64,000 nt of DNA from the NCBI RefSeq assembly GCF_028769735.1, contig NC_088171.1, forward strand, positions 91,744,912 through 91,808,911. Direction: 5' to 3'. This DNA comes from Zonotrichia leucophrys gambelii. Its lineage: Eukaryota > Chordata > Aves > Passeriformes > Passerellidae. Positions 1 to 15,200 of the stretch are shown here, piece by piece; position 1 is the stretch's first letter, and the number at the start of each line of letters is the position of its first letter. The notes under the pieces are model-generated. The model did not search any database and was not told where the DNA came from. It saw only the letters and a list, made by a program, of their open reading frames with translations. The position numbers and the translations under genes were made by a program.

Positions 1-242
1 TGTAAGGCAATTAGTGTATGTTACAGATGGAAGAATAAGGTAGTAGTGAATGGTAATCCACATTTAAATATGGAGAGGGTGCCACCAGCAGTCAGTCGAA
101 GGAAGTAAAGTGAAATAAAAAGAGTTGTAGATAACTCTGAAATTGTCTTATCCCTCAAAAGTAAAAGTTAAGAATGCTTAATAGCCCAGTATCTTTCTTC
201 TAAGAAGTATGGAAAGTCACTTTATTTTTTTTTTCCTTCTAG

Positions 243-3200
243 GTGAAACAATTGCACAGCTTACAGATGTTGCAAGCTTGGATCATCCAGAATCTGATAG
301 CCACATAACAATCTTTACTGACAAAACGGGTGTGGTGAAAGCTGCAAGGCTGTTGCTTTCTTCTGTCACAAAGGTGTTGGTGTTAGCAGACAGAATTGTT
401 ATTAAGCAAATTATAACTTCCAGGAACAAGGTATTGTAGCTTCTTTTCTGTTCTGTTTAACTAACACCTGTATTCAGTGCAAAAGACTGGTGGTAAATGT
501 GATATTGTCATTGTCTCTCTAGAGTAATTATAAAATAAAGAGATAAAATGAATGTCTTGAACATACTTGTTTACTTAGCAGGTATCTGAAAAGGGATGGC
601 TCTCAGTCAGTAGGATTAAAATAACAATTTTCATTGATTCTGCATTTTATGTCAGCCACATTGCTTTATTCACTTAATGTGTTGGACAAGATGCTGTGTT
701 ACTCCTTATTTAACTTTAAATTTGCTGTGACATAAAAAGTGTCTGTTGATAAAATGGTCAATAAATCATCTGCTTGCTAATGACAGGATGTTTGTTCTGT
801 CAGGATCAAGACAAGGAGAGCTTTATGGGATCTTGGCAAAAAACTGTGAGGAATGCACATAAATGTCTGTGCCAGTGAAGTGAGATTTACAGATGAAAAG
901 GTTTTTGTGCAGTTTAACTTTAGGTCTTGAAACTTAGGATGAAACTACTTGGTTGGTTTAAATAATTCTATGAAGGCCCATTTAACCTCAAATATAATCT
1001 GTTTCATTCAGTGCAGACTTCACTGTCCTGCCTGTAGGAGATTCTTCCATTTTTTTCTTCACAATGTGCTAAAACAAAAATAGAAAAATCCTCTATTTGA
1101 AAAATGAGAACCTGATAAGGCCTGGGGGTTTCCATTAATTCTGAGCTTGTAATCCAGAGCACTGCCCCTCTTTCCACTTCCTTTGTCCCAGTTTACTTTC
1201 CAGACCCACTGGACTCTCTTTTGCAGCACATAGATCCAAGGCACTTAGCTCAGTCCAGGATTCAAAACCAGTGAAATTACCTGCTTCTCTCTGGTTTTAG
1301 ACTTGTCAGCACTGATCTGCTGTCTTTGTGCTCATTTCTTCTCCCAGCGGTTGATTCAGTTTGCAGCAGTGTTATCAATATCAGTTTGCTGATGTTCCTT
1401 GGTCTTTTTTTGCACTGAAGACCAGAATGGTGCATTTAAAACCTTTTGCTGCTTTTCTCCTGTCGTCTGCAGCCATGCAGTAATCCTAATTAATTTTCCT
1501 TTCCAAAAGTGGCAGGTTTAGGCTATGGAGCAACTGTGCAAATGCACATATCATGAAAAGGGTAAGGAAGGATATATCCTTTCATGACCAGGCTAGGTTT
1601 CTAGTAATTTTAAATATATATGGAAACATTGTCATATACACACCAATGTGAATATAGTAAGCACAGATGCAGCATTTAATCTTGAAAGCATTTCAAGCAA
1701 TCTCATAGTCCAAAGTGTATCTGATTCTGACTGCCGTAGGCACAGAATCATCAAATATCCTGAGTTGAAGGGGCCCAAGTCCAACTCCCGGCCCTGCACA
1801 GGACACCCCAAGAGTAACACCATGTATCCAAGAGCACTGTCCAAATGCTTCTTGTCAGGCTTGGTGCTGTGGCACTTCTGGCAATCCTGTTCCAGTAGCC
1901 AACCACCCTCTGGGTGAAGAACCTTTTCCTGATAGCTGATCTAAAACTGCCCAGATAAAACTTCAGGCCATTCCCTCAGGTCCTGTCACAGAAGAGATCA
2001 GTGCCTGCTGCTCCTTGTCCCCTCACAAGAAAGTTGTAACTGCAATCACGTCTCCCCTCAGTCTCCTCCTCTCCTAACAGACCAAGTGATCTCAGCTGTT
2101 CCTCATACAGCTTCCCCTTAAGGCCCTTCACAATCTTCATAGCCCTCCTTTGGACACTCTCTAATGGTTTAATATCCCTCTTATATTGGCACCCAGACCT
2201 GTCCCCAGCACTGGAGGTGAGGCTGCCCCAGTGCAGAGCAGAGTGGGACAATCCCCTCCCTTGCCCAGCTGTGAGTGCTGTGCTGGTGCCCCCCAGGACA
2301 GAGCTGGTCTTTAGGATCCTCCTGGATTTTACTGCATTCTCCTTTCTGTGTATAGTGCACGTCTGGGAAAGTCTGCTTTTGTCTGTGGTACCAGTAGAGC
2401 AATTTACATCTGCAGAACCAGATTAAATAAATAGTGTTTTATACAGGCCTAATATTTATATATGCCCTAATTTTTTAGAATACATTCCCAAAAAGTGTGT
2501 CAGACACCACTATGATGGATAGCAAAGAGGTTCTTCCTGTAGGAGACATGGTGGTAGAGGGATAATATGGGCAGGGATTGAAGAAGTGCACACAAATACC
2601 CTGAGACAGTGTAGTATAATATGGCAAAGAGGATGGAAAAGTACTGAGGATCATCAGCACTGCCAGCTGGAGAAGATTCTGGCTTCTTGAAATGCATCAC
2701 TGTTCCAGAAGATCTCAGCTCCATTTTTATCTTAGAGACTGAATGCCCAATGTTAAACTTCTATTGCCTTTTTTTTTTTTTTACTGCCTATTTCTGAACA
2801 CCTTTTTTTCCCCCATTGTCATAGTCTTCCTCATGTGAATAAAGAGTCAGTCAAGGGCTAAGGATAGAAGAACAGGTGAGTGGTTGGGCATCCAATCTCT
2901 CGGACAAATGAAGTGATTGAGATCTTCCAGAATGGTGATCTGCTCCAGAATCCAGCCTCTGGCTGGTGATCCCCAGTGATCCTGTTCCTGCTTCCACGTT
3001 CTCTGCACCATATATGCTGTCCTTGTGTTCTTGGATTGCATTCATTTTCTTCCATACCTGCCCACATCTTTCCTACCTTACAAAATCAGTTTCATTGTCC
3101 AACAGGCTTAGTCACTGCTTTGGTGAGCTTAAGGTTTTGCTCCACTCACTGTCACCAGTCAGGTTAGGAGAGCCAGAACAATAAGCAGGGAAGTGACAGA

Positions 3201-6200
3201 TAGTGGGGGAGTTGCTGCATTGTTCATTTTGGATCAAAATATGGATGTGCCCTGAGGTGATGTCAGCCTGCCACTGCTGTTTGCAAGGCAACATTCATCC
3301 TGCAGCAGTAGCTGTGCAATACCTAGTGCTAATTTAGATGTTAATAACAGCTTAAAGCCTTGGGGTTTTTTGCATTTTTTAACCTTTTAATTAATAGATG
3401 TGTCTTCATTACTACCTGCATGTTTCTTGTTGAAAAAGCTTTAAAACAAAAAATTATGAAGACATCACAGATATTGTGCATTGTATCAGCATCTTGAATA
3501 AGCTTTAGACAAATTTAGAGCTGTCTATGCAGGTTTTTGGAATGTCAGCTCTGCCTGGGATGTCTAGAATTATTTAATGTAATGAAAATGCATGTGCTTT
3601 CACTGTAATTTTTATTTGACAAGAATTTGTCATGATAGATCCACAGAAAACTGTAACAGTTGTTTGCAACCAAGGTCAGACTCATAAAGTACTACATTTG
3701 ATTAAACCTAGAATGGTTGGGCATCATTAATATTTCTTTTTATCTATTCTTAGAAGACAAAGTTGGACATTAGCTTGTATGTTTTCCTCTTTTATCCACA
3801 TTTACTGTTCTACATCCTCAATTTCTCAGTCTGTGGTTCTCTCCTCCTTCCACTCCCATGATGCTATTTTCACATCTTTTTGCATCTTCCTTCCAAGTCC
3901 TTCGCACTCCAGCCTTTCTCATATATCAACAAGCCAATTAGGAAAACTCCTCCTTTCTGCAGCCTTTGTGGAGCTGCTTGCCCAACATAATATACTCAGA
4001 CAGATTGCTGCAGTCTGATATTGCTTGATAAAGCTGTGAATTCCACAGCAGTCGCAGTGGGACATTTGCTTTACTGAGGTTACAGCTGAGATTGAGTGGC
4101 TGCTCTGCCACAAACAAATGGGTGCTTCTAGAAGAGTTTGCCAGGGTTGCAGGGAAGGGGGAGTTTGTCAAAATCAGGTGGGTACACTGTTTTTGTAGTT
4201 GTGGGGAGATACTTTTGGCATAGAAAAGGAAAAATCAGTTGAAGCTTCTCCCTTTCAAGTACAGTCTGTTAAATTTTCATGTGGTGTTTTATCTCCAGTC
4301 TGAAAGACAATGCAGAACTGCTTTGGGTGTTTTCCCTTCTGAAGACATTTAGAGGATTTCAAAGATCACTTTGAGATTAGCAAGTATATGTCTAACCTGA
4401 AAAATGCAGATGTTAATTTCTGTTATAATCAATTTAAGATTATAAATTATTATTATATTATCTATATTATATATACTGTAATATATATACACAATATATA
4501 TATACATATATACAATAAATATACAATATATATTATATGTATATATAAAATATATATACTGTAATATATATACTGTAATATATATAATATGTAATATATA
4601 CTATATTATAAATAATGTAGCGACTTCACAGGATACCTTCAGTAATCAGTAATTTATAAGCTCTATGATAGTCTTTCTAAATGTTTAAAAAAATGCTGAT
4701 TTTACATGTGTTTATATATCGTGAGTAAGAACTTGGTACAACCTGGGTTTATTTAGTTCTTTGTTTTATATGCACCTAATAGAAATCTCCAGAGTTAGAG
4801 TAGGTTGTTATGGAAAGTACAAAACTATGAACTCACTTATTTTTAACCTTTTTTTCAGTTTTGTTGAATTCTGTTGCCTTTTTTTTTTGTTTTTTAATAT
4901 GCAGAGCCACCGAAACACATCTGTGTAACTGTGATTTTAGACTTTAAAAGTGAGGCATCTGAAATGGAGAGTTACAACACAGGGGTATCATCTGCACTTG
5001 TTACTGTCATATTAAATTTAAAACCACATTTTTTTCGTGAATCTGGAAGCTGAATCCATCAATACTCTTATTCTTCACGTTGTGAGGAGCAGGGAGAATG
5101 TTTTTTGAGGGCTGACAACAAATGACTCACTTTGAAAGCAGCACGATAATTAACTCACATTGGATTTCTGGCTGAGTTATTAATGCCTAAGTTGTGACAA
5201 ATATATACATTTTAAACTACACACCTTAGGAACGTCTGTAAATAATAGTACTCCTAGTTCAATGATAATGGTTTTTGTTAATCTGCAGTATTTTCCTTTA
5301 TCTTGCAGGTTCTTGCAACAATGGAACAACTAGAAAAAGTCAGTAGTTTCCAGGAGTTTGTACAGATATTCAGCCAGTTTGGAAATGAAATGGTGGAGTT
5401 TGCCCATTTAACTGGAGATCGGCAAAATGTAAGTATTAGTAAGGAGTTGTACGAGATGTTGAACCAGTATCACCTTCATCTTGTTATCAGGAAGGTGTGG
5501 ATTCTTCTGGGATGATAAAAGAAAACAAAACAATTGCTGGTGTCCTGTCTGTGGAACCTGCCCTCTCCTTGCTCCACCCAAAACATATATTTTGATTTTA
5601 AAGCTCAGCCTGAGAAATATGGCTGCATATATAAATATAGCTGCTATAAATATAGCCTGGATGTGTGTTATATTCATTGTCTTTTGGCTTCAGTCACTTT
5701 CTTTTGGCTCTAACCTTTCTGGCTCATTACTCTGGTAGAGAGTTTGTCTGTTGTTATTGGACAGAAATATTTGATGTTTGCATGTAGTGAAAGGACTTCA
5801 TTATCTTAAACTCCAAAGGGACTCTAATAAAGCATCTGCTTGGTGGCTTGCTAGAGTTTGGTGGTTATTATTAGTATTATCATTATCATTAAATACCTTT
5901 CTAGGTTTAAGTTGAAACCTTCTTATGTTAGGGCAATGAATTTTAGTTCTCATAGGCAGCTACTCTTTCAAAGCCTTTCATTCATACTGGAAGCTTTTTT
6001 CCCCACTACTTCCATGTAAATTTAAGGGTTTGCTGAGGCTTAGGACTTCTGCTGTCAGCTCTGGTTGCTTTCCCTTGATAATCCAATCCTCTGTTCAAAG
6101 CTAAACCAGGGTTTGGTGTTAATATACAGAGTCCCTAATATCCATCAAAATTCTGAAATCTGCTTGTATAAACAAATTGGCCAGCATCGTGTGTTTCCTT

Positions 6201-9200
6201 TTACTGTTGATGTGTGCATGCTTGGTGTCAAAGAACTGGAAAACCTACTTAAAATTAAAGGAAATACCTGCTTAGAAGTGAACTCTTCTTTTTCTCTGAA
6301 CTATTTTTTCCCTGAAGCAGTTGTTCCTTTGAAAGGGAAACATGCATTAATTAGGAAGTCATAGTCACTTTTCAACTACATTCACTTTTCAGCTGGATTT
6401 TCAGTGTTAAGTGGTCTTCTGCTCTCCCCTCCTTGCCTACTTGACTCTTTTGGCAAGAGTGCTACATTGCCACTTTTTCAGTTGTGTCAGGACTTTTTTG
6501 ATATGCTCAGTTTACAGTGTGTAGGCTGCTATGTGGCACTACTGGTTTTATGGGGAGGAGGCATTCCCTCACAGTATTTTTAAGTGTGCCATAAATTCTT
6601 GAGTGCCATCAGATTTATCGGTGTGTCATGTCAGAATTTCAGAAACCAACTGTTTTCTTGTTTCATTGTTTTATTGATTTGGTTTTTCACGTGGTTTTGA
6701 TCTTAAAGATTTTCTGTAGTTGCCAAATACAGACATTATAAAAATGTCAAAACAGGCTGCTGCTGTGATTTATCTGGGTGTTTTTGTTAATCCAGGGTAT
6801 ATTAGGATTAATTACATCTTGTAAAGTTTCAGCTCATCCCATTCAGTTGCCTGTTTGACACCCAGCACTCAGCTGTCCTTGTGAGCAGTGAGAAGAGGGT
6901 AACTGTAGCATTCTAAGTTCTTTCCCTTGTTAGACCCTCTTGCATATTGAGGGATTCATGTTTTGCCCTCTTCCCCCACATCCTGGTTTGGAGTCTAAAT
7001 TCTTCTGTTTTGATGAACTTTGCTGGGGGTATAGTTCAGTTTTGCAAATGCATCCATCTTTCCCTGGAAAGTTCTTGATAAGTTTCTGTACTCAGAGCAG
7101 AGAAATACCAAGGAATTGCTTTTTCAGCCTGTTAAGACTTTTTTTATTACTGGTATGTAGCAAATATAACACTGAAGTAGAGAAAAGATTTTGTTTACAT
7201 TTCCTCCACTGCAGTATAATGAAAATCAGGTGTTCTCTGTTTCTGCCTTACCCTCCCCTCCATTTCAGAAAATAGTTCTTGTCAGCTATTCTTTTCACCT
7301 CATTTTTCTGTTTTATGAATAATGCCGTATGATAAAGGTATCAAAATTAGCAACAGTTTACATAACATGCTCTATATCTTGGAGATCTTCCTTCTTTGAA
7401 ATCTGAGTTGAATAGAGCCAAGAATAAATGCATCAATTGAAGTCTGTCTGAAAAATAAGTTCTAGATCATGACTTAGGCTGAAAATACCAGTTATCACAA
7501 ATTGTGAAAAAGATTTTTCACATTTTTCAGAAAATGTGAAAAAGAAAGCTTTTTCACAACCATTCACCTGCAAGAGTTCTTTTTCCAGTCTCACAAGTTA
7601 ATATTTTAGATACTGTGTAATATTTGGGTCTTTTTTTTCTTTTGGTGTTTAGGATTTGAAGGATGAGAAGAAAAAGGCTAGAATGGCAGCATCTAGGGCT
7701 GTTCTTGAGAAGTGCACTATGATGCTCCTGACTGCTTCAAAGGTGAGTGAGTTTGTGCACCCTTACACAACTTGGCTAAATCACAAAGCATGGCATCTGC
7801 CAGGAGAGCTGACTCTCCTCTCTCACTCTCTCACTTCAGATTTCATGCTAAAGGAGGGTATAAGTGTAAAGAATGAAGAAAGAAAATCTCTGTATTCTGA
7901 GTAACAGTGTGAATTCAACAGCAGTTTAACAAAGAATTCCATATTTTAAAATCATTTTCTAGACTTGCCTTAGCAGGAAGCATTCATTTCAATATACTGC
8001 ATGTGTACTCTTTCATAATAGCTACTCTGCTTTCTTTAAAAAGACTTGTCTGAGGCATCCAGACTGTGAATCTGCTCGTATTAACAAAGATGGAGTTTTT
8101 CATCGGATGAGACTAGCTTTGGAACAGGTGATAGAAATTGTAACTGACTCTAGACCAAATGGAGAAAGTGAAATGGCCCCCATCAGCATATATTCTGGCA
8201 TCAAAGAATTCAAGGTAAGAGTAGAAATAATATTGTTTTCTACAGCCTGTAAAGTACCTCTTAACTAGGATTTTGTGGGGGAAAAAAGTGGTTTCAGATT
8301 TGAAATCATGGAGCTGCATCACTTCAGAGGTGTTGACTTAAATAACTGTCTCAAAATGTTAAAGAATCTGTCAAGAGGTGACTATAATTTAATTTTCATT
8401 GCCAAAACACGCCTCTCCTTCTGAATCAGTTTGCATTCAGAACTCTAATGTGTTGTTGAGGTGATGCATTGACATTGAATAAACTGAATTATCAGGATCT
8501 GCTCAGACCTTCATTAACATAGTTGTTGTTTGAGAATTCTTGCTTTTTAAGTGTTAATGTTTTTAAAACTGCACACAAAAATATTCTTACAAACATTTAA
8601 ATGAGCAAACTGTCATTTAAAAGAAATCTTCTGAATTGAAATTGTAGCTCAATGGTCTTTTTTCCTCATAAAGGCTTTCCTAAATTTCACACTCCATTAA
8701 GAACAGTTAATGAGCAACCATGGCTTACTGCTTTTGAGTGTGTCACTTTGATTCAATTTATTTGTTTATCCATTTCCCCTCTTTGAATTTCCACTGAAAT
8801 TTTTTAAGAGTGCCCCAAAGTATTAAATTTGCTACATACACATTTTTAGAAAACTACTCAAAATGGATAACATGGATGTGGAAGGATGAAACAAAATTGG
8901 AGCATATATTTTATTTCTGAAACTTCCTGAACTTAGAAACTTTTTATTGACAGCAGTAGAACAATTATGTATTTGCTGTTATTCCTGATAAGGGACTAGT
9001 AAACTGCTGGATGTATTATCACTTTTAAGAAACATTCCAAACCCCAAACTGCTGGTCTGGACACAAGGAAATTGTTGGATTACTTTGAACATAAGGGAGT
9101 AGTTTTAAAAAGCATTAGGGAAAAAAATAAAATGTAAAATGATAGATCTGCTTTCTGCATTTGTGTCACAACTAAATCATGTAAATTCTCAAAGAAATGA

Positions 9201-12200
9201 TGTGCTTCTTTTTCAGAATAAGGTGGAAGGTCTCCGTGAGAATCTTTATTTTCTCTCAAAAGAGAACCTTTCAACAATGCTGGAAGTTATCCTGGAACAT
9301 ACAGAAGACTTCACAGACTCTGCCTATACCAGTCATGAGCACAGAGAGCACATTTTGGAGCTGTCTAAGCAAGCTAAAATGGAACTAGAGCAGCTGGTTT
9401 CAGTGTGGATGCAAGCTGTAAGAGCTTTTTAGCAAAGTAAATCTTTTCATCTCTACTTTGAAAAGAAATTTTGAATGCAGTCTTTCTTCTGGTCTAGGAA
9501 GAGAGAACTGGGTGTATTCCTCACAGTGGGAGCTGATCAAGGAAGCCACAGTTTGTTCTGTGCTTTTGCAGCTTCCATATGTTCTGTCCTCCCCCTACCC
9601 AGTGGTATTGCTTCATTGATTCTTTGATGGCTAAATTAGGCTACTGATGGCAGTAGACTAATTTTAATGAAGATGTGAGTGGAAACAAGGCCGTGAACAG
9701 AAGTATCACTGCACAGTCTTAAATAGTGAAGTCTTTTGGTGGAGTAATACAGAGATTTCAATTGTCTTGATCCCATAGCTGTGACCACAGTTTTCTGTCT
9801 TTTTTTCAACTGAAACAGTTAAACTATTGGAAAGGGAAACATTGTAAAAAATTGCCTGGGTTTTAATATTATAGAGAGAAGAGAAACAGTAAGGCTATTT
9901 TTGTTTGTCCTTTTTTACATTATTTAAATGATGGTAGCTTTTAGAAAAGAATCATGTTAAGCCTGCCTCTATCATTTGTCTTACTTGTTCCTGAAAATGA
10001 TAGAAGGTACATGCAAAAGGGGAAGCAAAGCAAAGATGGAAAATGCAGCTTCTGGTTTTGATGCTGACTTGCTTTCAGTCTTGCTCCTGGGGATATGTGT
10101 AGCACAAAGTCTTATCAACACTCTGAAATAAGGCAGATGTGTCCTGGTATAGGATATTTACTTAACTGAGTGTGTCTTATGAGAAAGAATTTTGTTCCTT
10201 TTTTCCTCTTTGAATCAGGTACTGCTGTCAGGTGTTTTTAATGCAGTAGTGTAGTTTGAAGGGCATATAAATATTACTGATAATACAGAATATTGTTTTG
10301 ACAAACAAGACACATAGAGAATATCAATTTTATAGACTCCCTTTAACTATAGGAGCTAAACCTGTGTTTAGCTTGGTGTTGGTGGTTAGCCCTGGTAGGC
10401 AGCTGTGCAAACACTGCTCAGCAATAACTAACACTGTGTTGTCAGCACTGCCTTTATCACAAATCTGAAGCAGCAGCATGCCAGATTTGTAAAGAGAGTT
10501 AATTCTATCCCAGCCAAAACCAGGATACGTGGTTATTTCTTAGTTCTCTTACTGGTGGAAAATAATACCTCTAAATAATTTACAGGCTACGTTTCAAGAG
10601 ATAGAAATGAGAGCCTAGTTCAAGATTATGCATATATATGATCTGTGAAAATAGTTGGACGTGCACATGTGTGCTTATGCATTAAGAATTTTCATTAATA
10701 AATAACCCAGCCTAGTTGCGACTATGGACACAGCAGCAGCAGGTAAAATAATAACAGCTCACTGAGGCGGATATTTGGTTTCAGCTCAACAGTTTCATTG
10801 CAGGGTGAATGTTCTGAAGAACCAATCTTATAATTCAATATAAAACATTTGGTATAACATTTTTAGGTACCACTTTATTTTAAAAGGGTGTTTATATTAA
10901 AAAAAATAATGCCTTAAATGCTTGTTTTACTTTAGGATGGTCAGGTAGATGATTTCTGGCAGATGTCAAGGAAACCCTTTTCCAGAAAAAAGCTCAGTGA
11001 GGTTTAAAAATTCCTGTTGAACACAAGCAGTCAATCAAATTGCCTCACAATTGGTGTTAGATTTAATTTGGTGATAAATGTTTTGTATAAAAGAATTTTC
11101 CTAGTAGAATATACACAGGCTGCATAAGTCAGAGCATTTCACCTAGAAAGAAAAGGCTGTCTTCTAAAGCTTCTTGAACTAATGACATATGATGTCAAGG
11201 TGGAGTTTGCTGGGTTTTTTGTGTAATGTCTTGTTGGTTTCTTCCTTTGCTTTGTAGCAAAACCAAAAGACAAAGGATCTCATGGAAGACTTGGAAGTAG
11301 CCATTTTAAAAACATGCCAGTGCATGAATGAACTTAAAAGAGAGGTAAGTGCAGCTTAAGCAAGATAAGGTGAATAAAGGTTTGAATTTCATACTTTTCA
11401 TAATGAGGTTGTAAAATAGGATCCTGTACCCAAGAAGACTGTTGCCTGCTAATAGACAAGAGTAACCAAATCAGAATTAGGTCATGGATCTAGCTACATC
11501 ATCTTTGTCCTTACTGATTAGAAATCTGTTGGCTGCATAGGTTCACTGCTAACCCAAAAAAGTGTTTTTGGAAGCAAGTACTGTGTATGTAATCATTATT
11601 TTAAATGTAAAGGCAAACTTCCCTTGGGGATGCATACATCACTGTTTGCAAATACATTTTCTTCTAGTGTGTGCCTAAATTAATAAATTATATTTGCAGT
11701 TTATTTGTATTTAACTTTTCCTATTGATTTCCTTAGCAGAAATATGTTATGACAGTGCCTTATACTCAGGGGTTTTTTTCTCAGCAGTTGTTAGCTGTGT
11801 GTGTGTCTGTAGTAAATCATTGTTCTTTTCCTAAGTGCAAGTATGCTGAGGTCAGCTTGCATACACACATGGAATAGCTGCCTCATTTGGTCCATGGCAT
11901 GGACTGCACTTGCTGCTCAGGGTCTTCACCCTTCCTAGTGAGGACAGCATTGCTGCCTTGTCTGTTCCACAGAATTGAAGCAAATACAGAATCTCTTTTC
12001 TGGCAGCTTCCTAAATATTTGCACATGATTCAGCTATCTTTTCAACTGCTTCAAATTGCTGTTCTTTTAAGCAGAGGGAGAAATGAAGATTAAGAACAGT
12101 GAGTTTCAACACAGAGCAGTGCAAAGATGTTGGAGAAGTGTAGTGAACTTGCTTAGGCTGAGCTGTCAGCTGCTGTAACTGGAAAATCTTGACTGCTGAA

Positions 12201-15200
12201 AAAATCATGCTCCCCTTTTTACCATAGGCAGAATAAGAAATTTTGTCTTCTGGACTGTAGTTCCTGCAGCTGTACTGAAGATTTGAACAGTGCTTTCAAT
12301 CTGTTTCACTTCAGTTGCACTTCTGCTGTCAGGCAGAGTGTTTGGCTCCAGAAAGTGAAGGATAGATCATTTTTGCACTTTGATTATGTGCTGGTTTGTA
12401 ATTTGGTCACCATTATGGAGGAGATAAGCAGCAGAGCTTTTCCAAAGTGGCCTTCACTTTGGAATGGGAGCACTTCACAGTGCTATGAGATTATCCTTTT
12501 TGAATAACATTGTTCCCAGGTGCTGCATGAGGTGGAAGAGTTCCCAGTCAAATTAGGATGTGACTATTTAATTGCATAGATCATAAAGCAACAGGTGGCT
12601 GTAATATGTTGTGTGAAAGAAAGGATTCATGCTCTTAGAAGTAAGTTCAGAGAATTTTGTTGTTTTTGTTGTTCTTTGTGTAGTGATTGAATTGATCCCA
12701 GCGTGGCCGTGCTTCTGTACATGGCTGAAGGGTCTCCTGTGGGTCTGACTTGGGGTGCCACAGTGTATCAGTCAGGATTTCTACTGGTTAAATTCAAATA
12801 CTGTGACTATAATTAAAATGTTTTTGAGAGCCTGAGTGGCTGAGAACAAAAGACAGCCTTGTTAAAGTAGTTAACTCTGTCTTTTTATGGAAGAAATAAA
12901 AGTTGTATTCCTTTCTTGAGATGATTTTACCGCTAATGATCAGAGACAGCATTAAGTAGAAGTATATTTCTATTTTGGGTCAGGATGAAAAGAATCTCTA
13001 ATGAAAAAGTGATCTCTATGTAGTCTACCTATAAATGAGAATTGCCAGTTCCTACTCCAGCATTACAAGCCTTTCAGATATCCTTTCTTCAGAGTTGACT
13101 TCATTTCTGGGATTAGTGATTTGTGCTAATTTTTAATGCCATATGAGCAATGTTATATAAATAGTTTATAACAGGTTGTCATAGCTCGTTTTTCCCCCTC
13201 TAAAAAACAATTGCAGCAGGTTTTGAGGCAGCAATTCAGTTGTCTTGTCCTTTGTGAAATTAAAAAACAAAGAAGAAGAACCTAATTCTAGATGCACAGG
13301 AAGTACTGCCTGAGGAAGGGGGTAAAAATGGAATCCAGTGAATTAAAATCCCCAACATACCATTCTAGTAAAAACTCTTCTGTATGGAGTGAGTTCCAAG
13401 CTCATCACATTCATAAGAGCTGGAAAAATACTTCCTCTTGAACACCAAGTTTGTTCTGTACTCAGTCTAGCCTAGCAAAGTGAGTACAGAATTACAAGAC
13501 TCACAGTAGTCCTATGAGCATATTCTGCTGTTTCCAAAGAGGTTGCTATTTTGGTTTTAGCAATGTCCTTAAGGTAACCTAGTTACTAGAACTAGCAGCA
13601 GCTGTCACTGATTCTGTTTTCAACCAGGGTCCTTCACAGGACAGTGTCTGAGTGTGTGTCTGGATTTAGAGATGTGTTTAAATGAGAAGCTTCTCCTTGC
13701 TTGCTGGGAGTGTAGGGAGATTGAGACTCCTTCAAGACCCATCTCCTTGTAGAAAAGGTGCTTTATACTTCCCTAAGTCTCTGTCACAAGCTGATAATAT
13801 TCAAGCTTTTCTTTGCATCACTGATAATTCTAATTTCTAATATGTTATAAATTCAAGTTTTGTGTGGCTTCAGTCTGATTTACACAGCCAATGTGTGTTC
13901 TTTAGGAGAAGTGGGATGGCCATTGTGCTTTCCTTCTGCTGAACTTGGTGACCCACAGATTCATGCGCCTGGTTCTTCCTCAGCTGTAACATCATCAGAA
14001 GGCAGTGGTGTGATAACTTCATGGCATCAGTTTACCCAGCTGCTCTTTTGTTTCTCTTCATATTTGGTTGTGAAGTTGTTTTTTCTTGTTTGTGGGGAGA
14101 GTTTTTTGGCTTTTTGGTTTTATTTTTTTTTATTGCAATGGATTTTGTATTTGAATAGTAATTGAAGAACTAAAACTCCAGATAATAAGCAAGCTGTATA
14201 TGAGCTTTCATACCAGTGAAGTTTTTGCTTCTTGACAAGTTAATCTGTCTCTTAAGCTTGTTTGACTTGGTACTGGATAAACTTTTTTTTTCTATTTCAT
14301 GGTTTATCTCTTCTTTTAATGCTATTCAAGGTCCACAGTGCAGCAACATCTCTGGCAGCAGATCTTCTAAAGTACCATACAGATCATATGGTTCTCAAAG
14401 CATTAAAAATCACAGGAGTAGAAGGAAATCTTGAAGCTGTAGCAGAATATACTTGCAAGCTATCAGAGCAGAAAGAACAGCTTGTTGAGGTGAGTTCACC
14501 CCTGCTTTCATTGTATAGAAAACCTAGAAAATGAGTGGCTGGATTTGCATCAATCTGTGTTCTTTAGGAGGGCTTTGGTCTGTGTTTTTTCAGTTTTATT
14601 TTATTTTCCTAGTATGCTGTTGAATTTTGGATTGTTCTTGTCAGGGTCTGAGCCAGATACGTCACTGTGGCATGCAAGTGTTGTAGAAGGGATTTACACT
14701 TGTGCCCAATTCTCCTCATGGTCTAGACTCAATCTGTATGTAGACATTTGGCCTAAAATATTAAGGAAAAAAGTAAGTTTCTAGGTCCAAGAGGAAATTA
14801 TCACCCCTTTCTTTCAAGCACTAGGCATCCTGCAATAGCTGAATCCTAGTATACAGGAATGCTGGAGATACACAATTAAATTTCTTAGTGCAGTGAGTTT
14901 GATTTTTTTGAAGATTAGTTAAGAGGGCCACTGAAAATCTTCCTCCTTTGTGACAAGCAGTGTGTGGAGGGGATGTCAGCCGCGTGTATTTTGTTGCTGT
15001 CTCTCACAGATGAGCAGAGGCACCTGTGCCAGCAGGAGACATACAAATATAGATCACTTTGATCTGAAATATGGTGATGCCAGCAGCTGTACTTGCTTCA
15101 TATCCAATACTCATTTCTAAAAATTATGCTATACAGGGCTTGAGGATTCCTCCCAGAAATATGAATATGCAGAAGCAACACCCTTGAACTTCCAGGACTG

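Larger units (their letters stand above)
431..5308 (+). other. CTNNAL1 intron after the first visible exon (4.9 kb)
   Basis: Non-coding intron between exons 243-430 and 5309-5428. It holds a CR1 fragment (1740-2330) and an AT-rich simple repeat (4437-4615). The rest is unique-looking AT-rich sequence with only short chance frames. Confidence 0.85.
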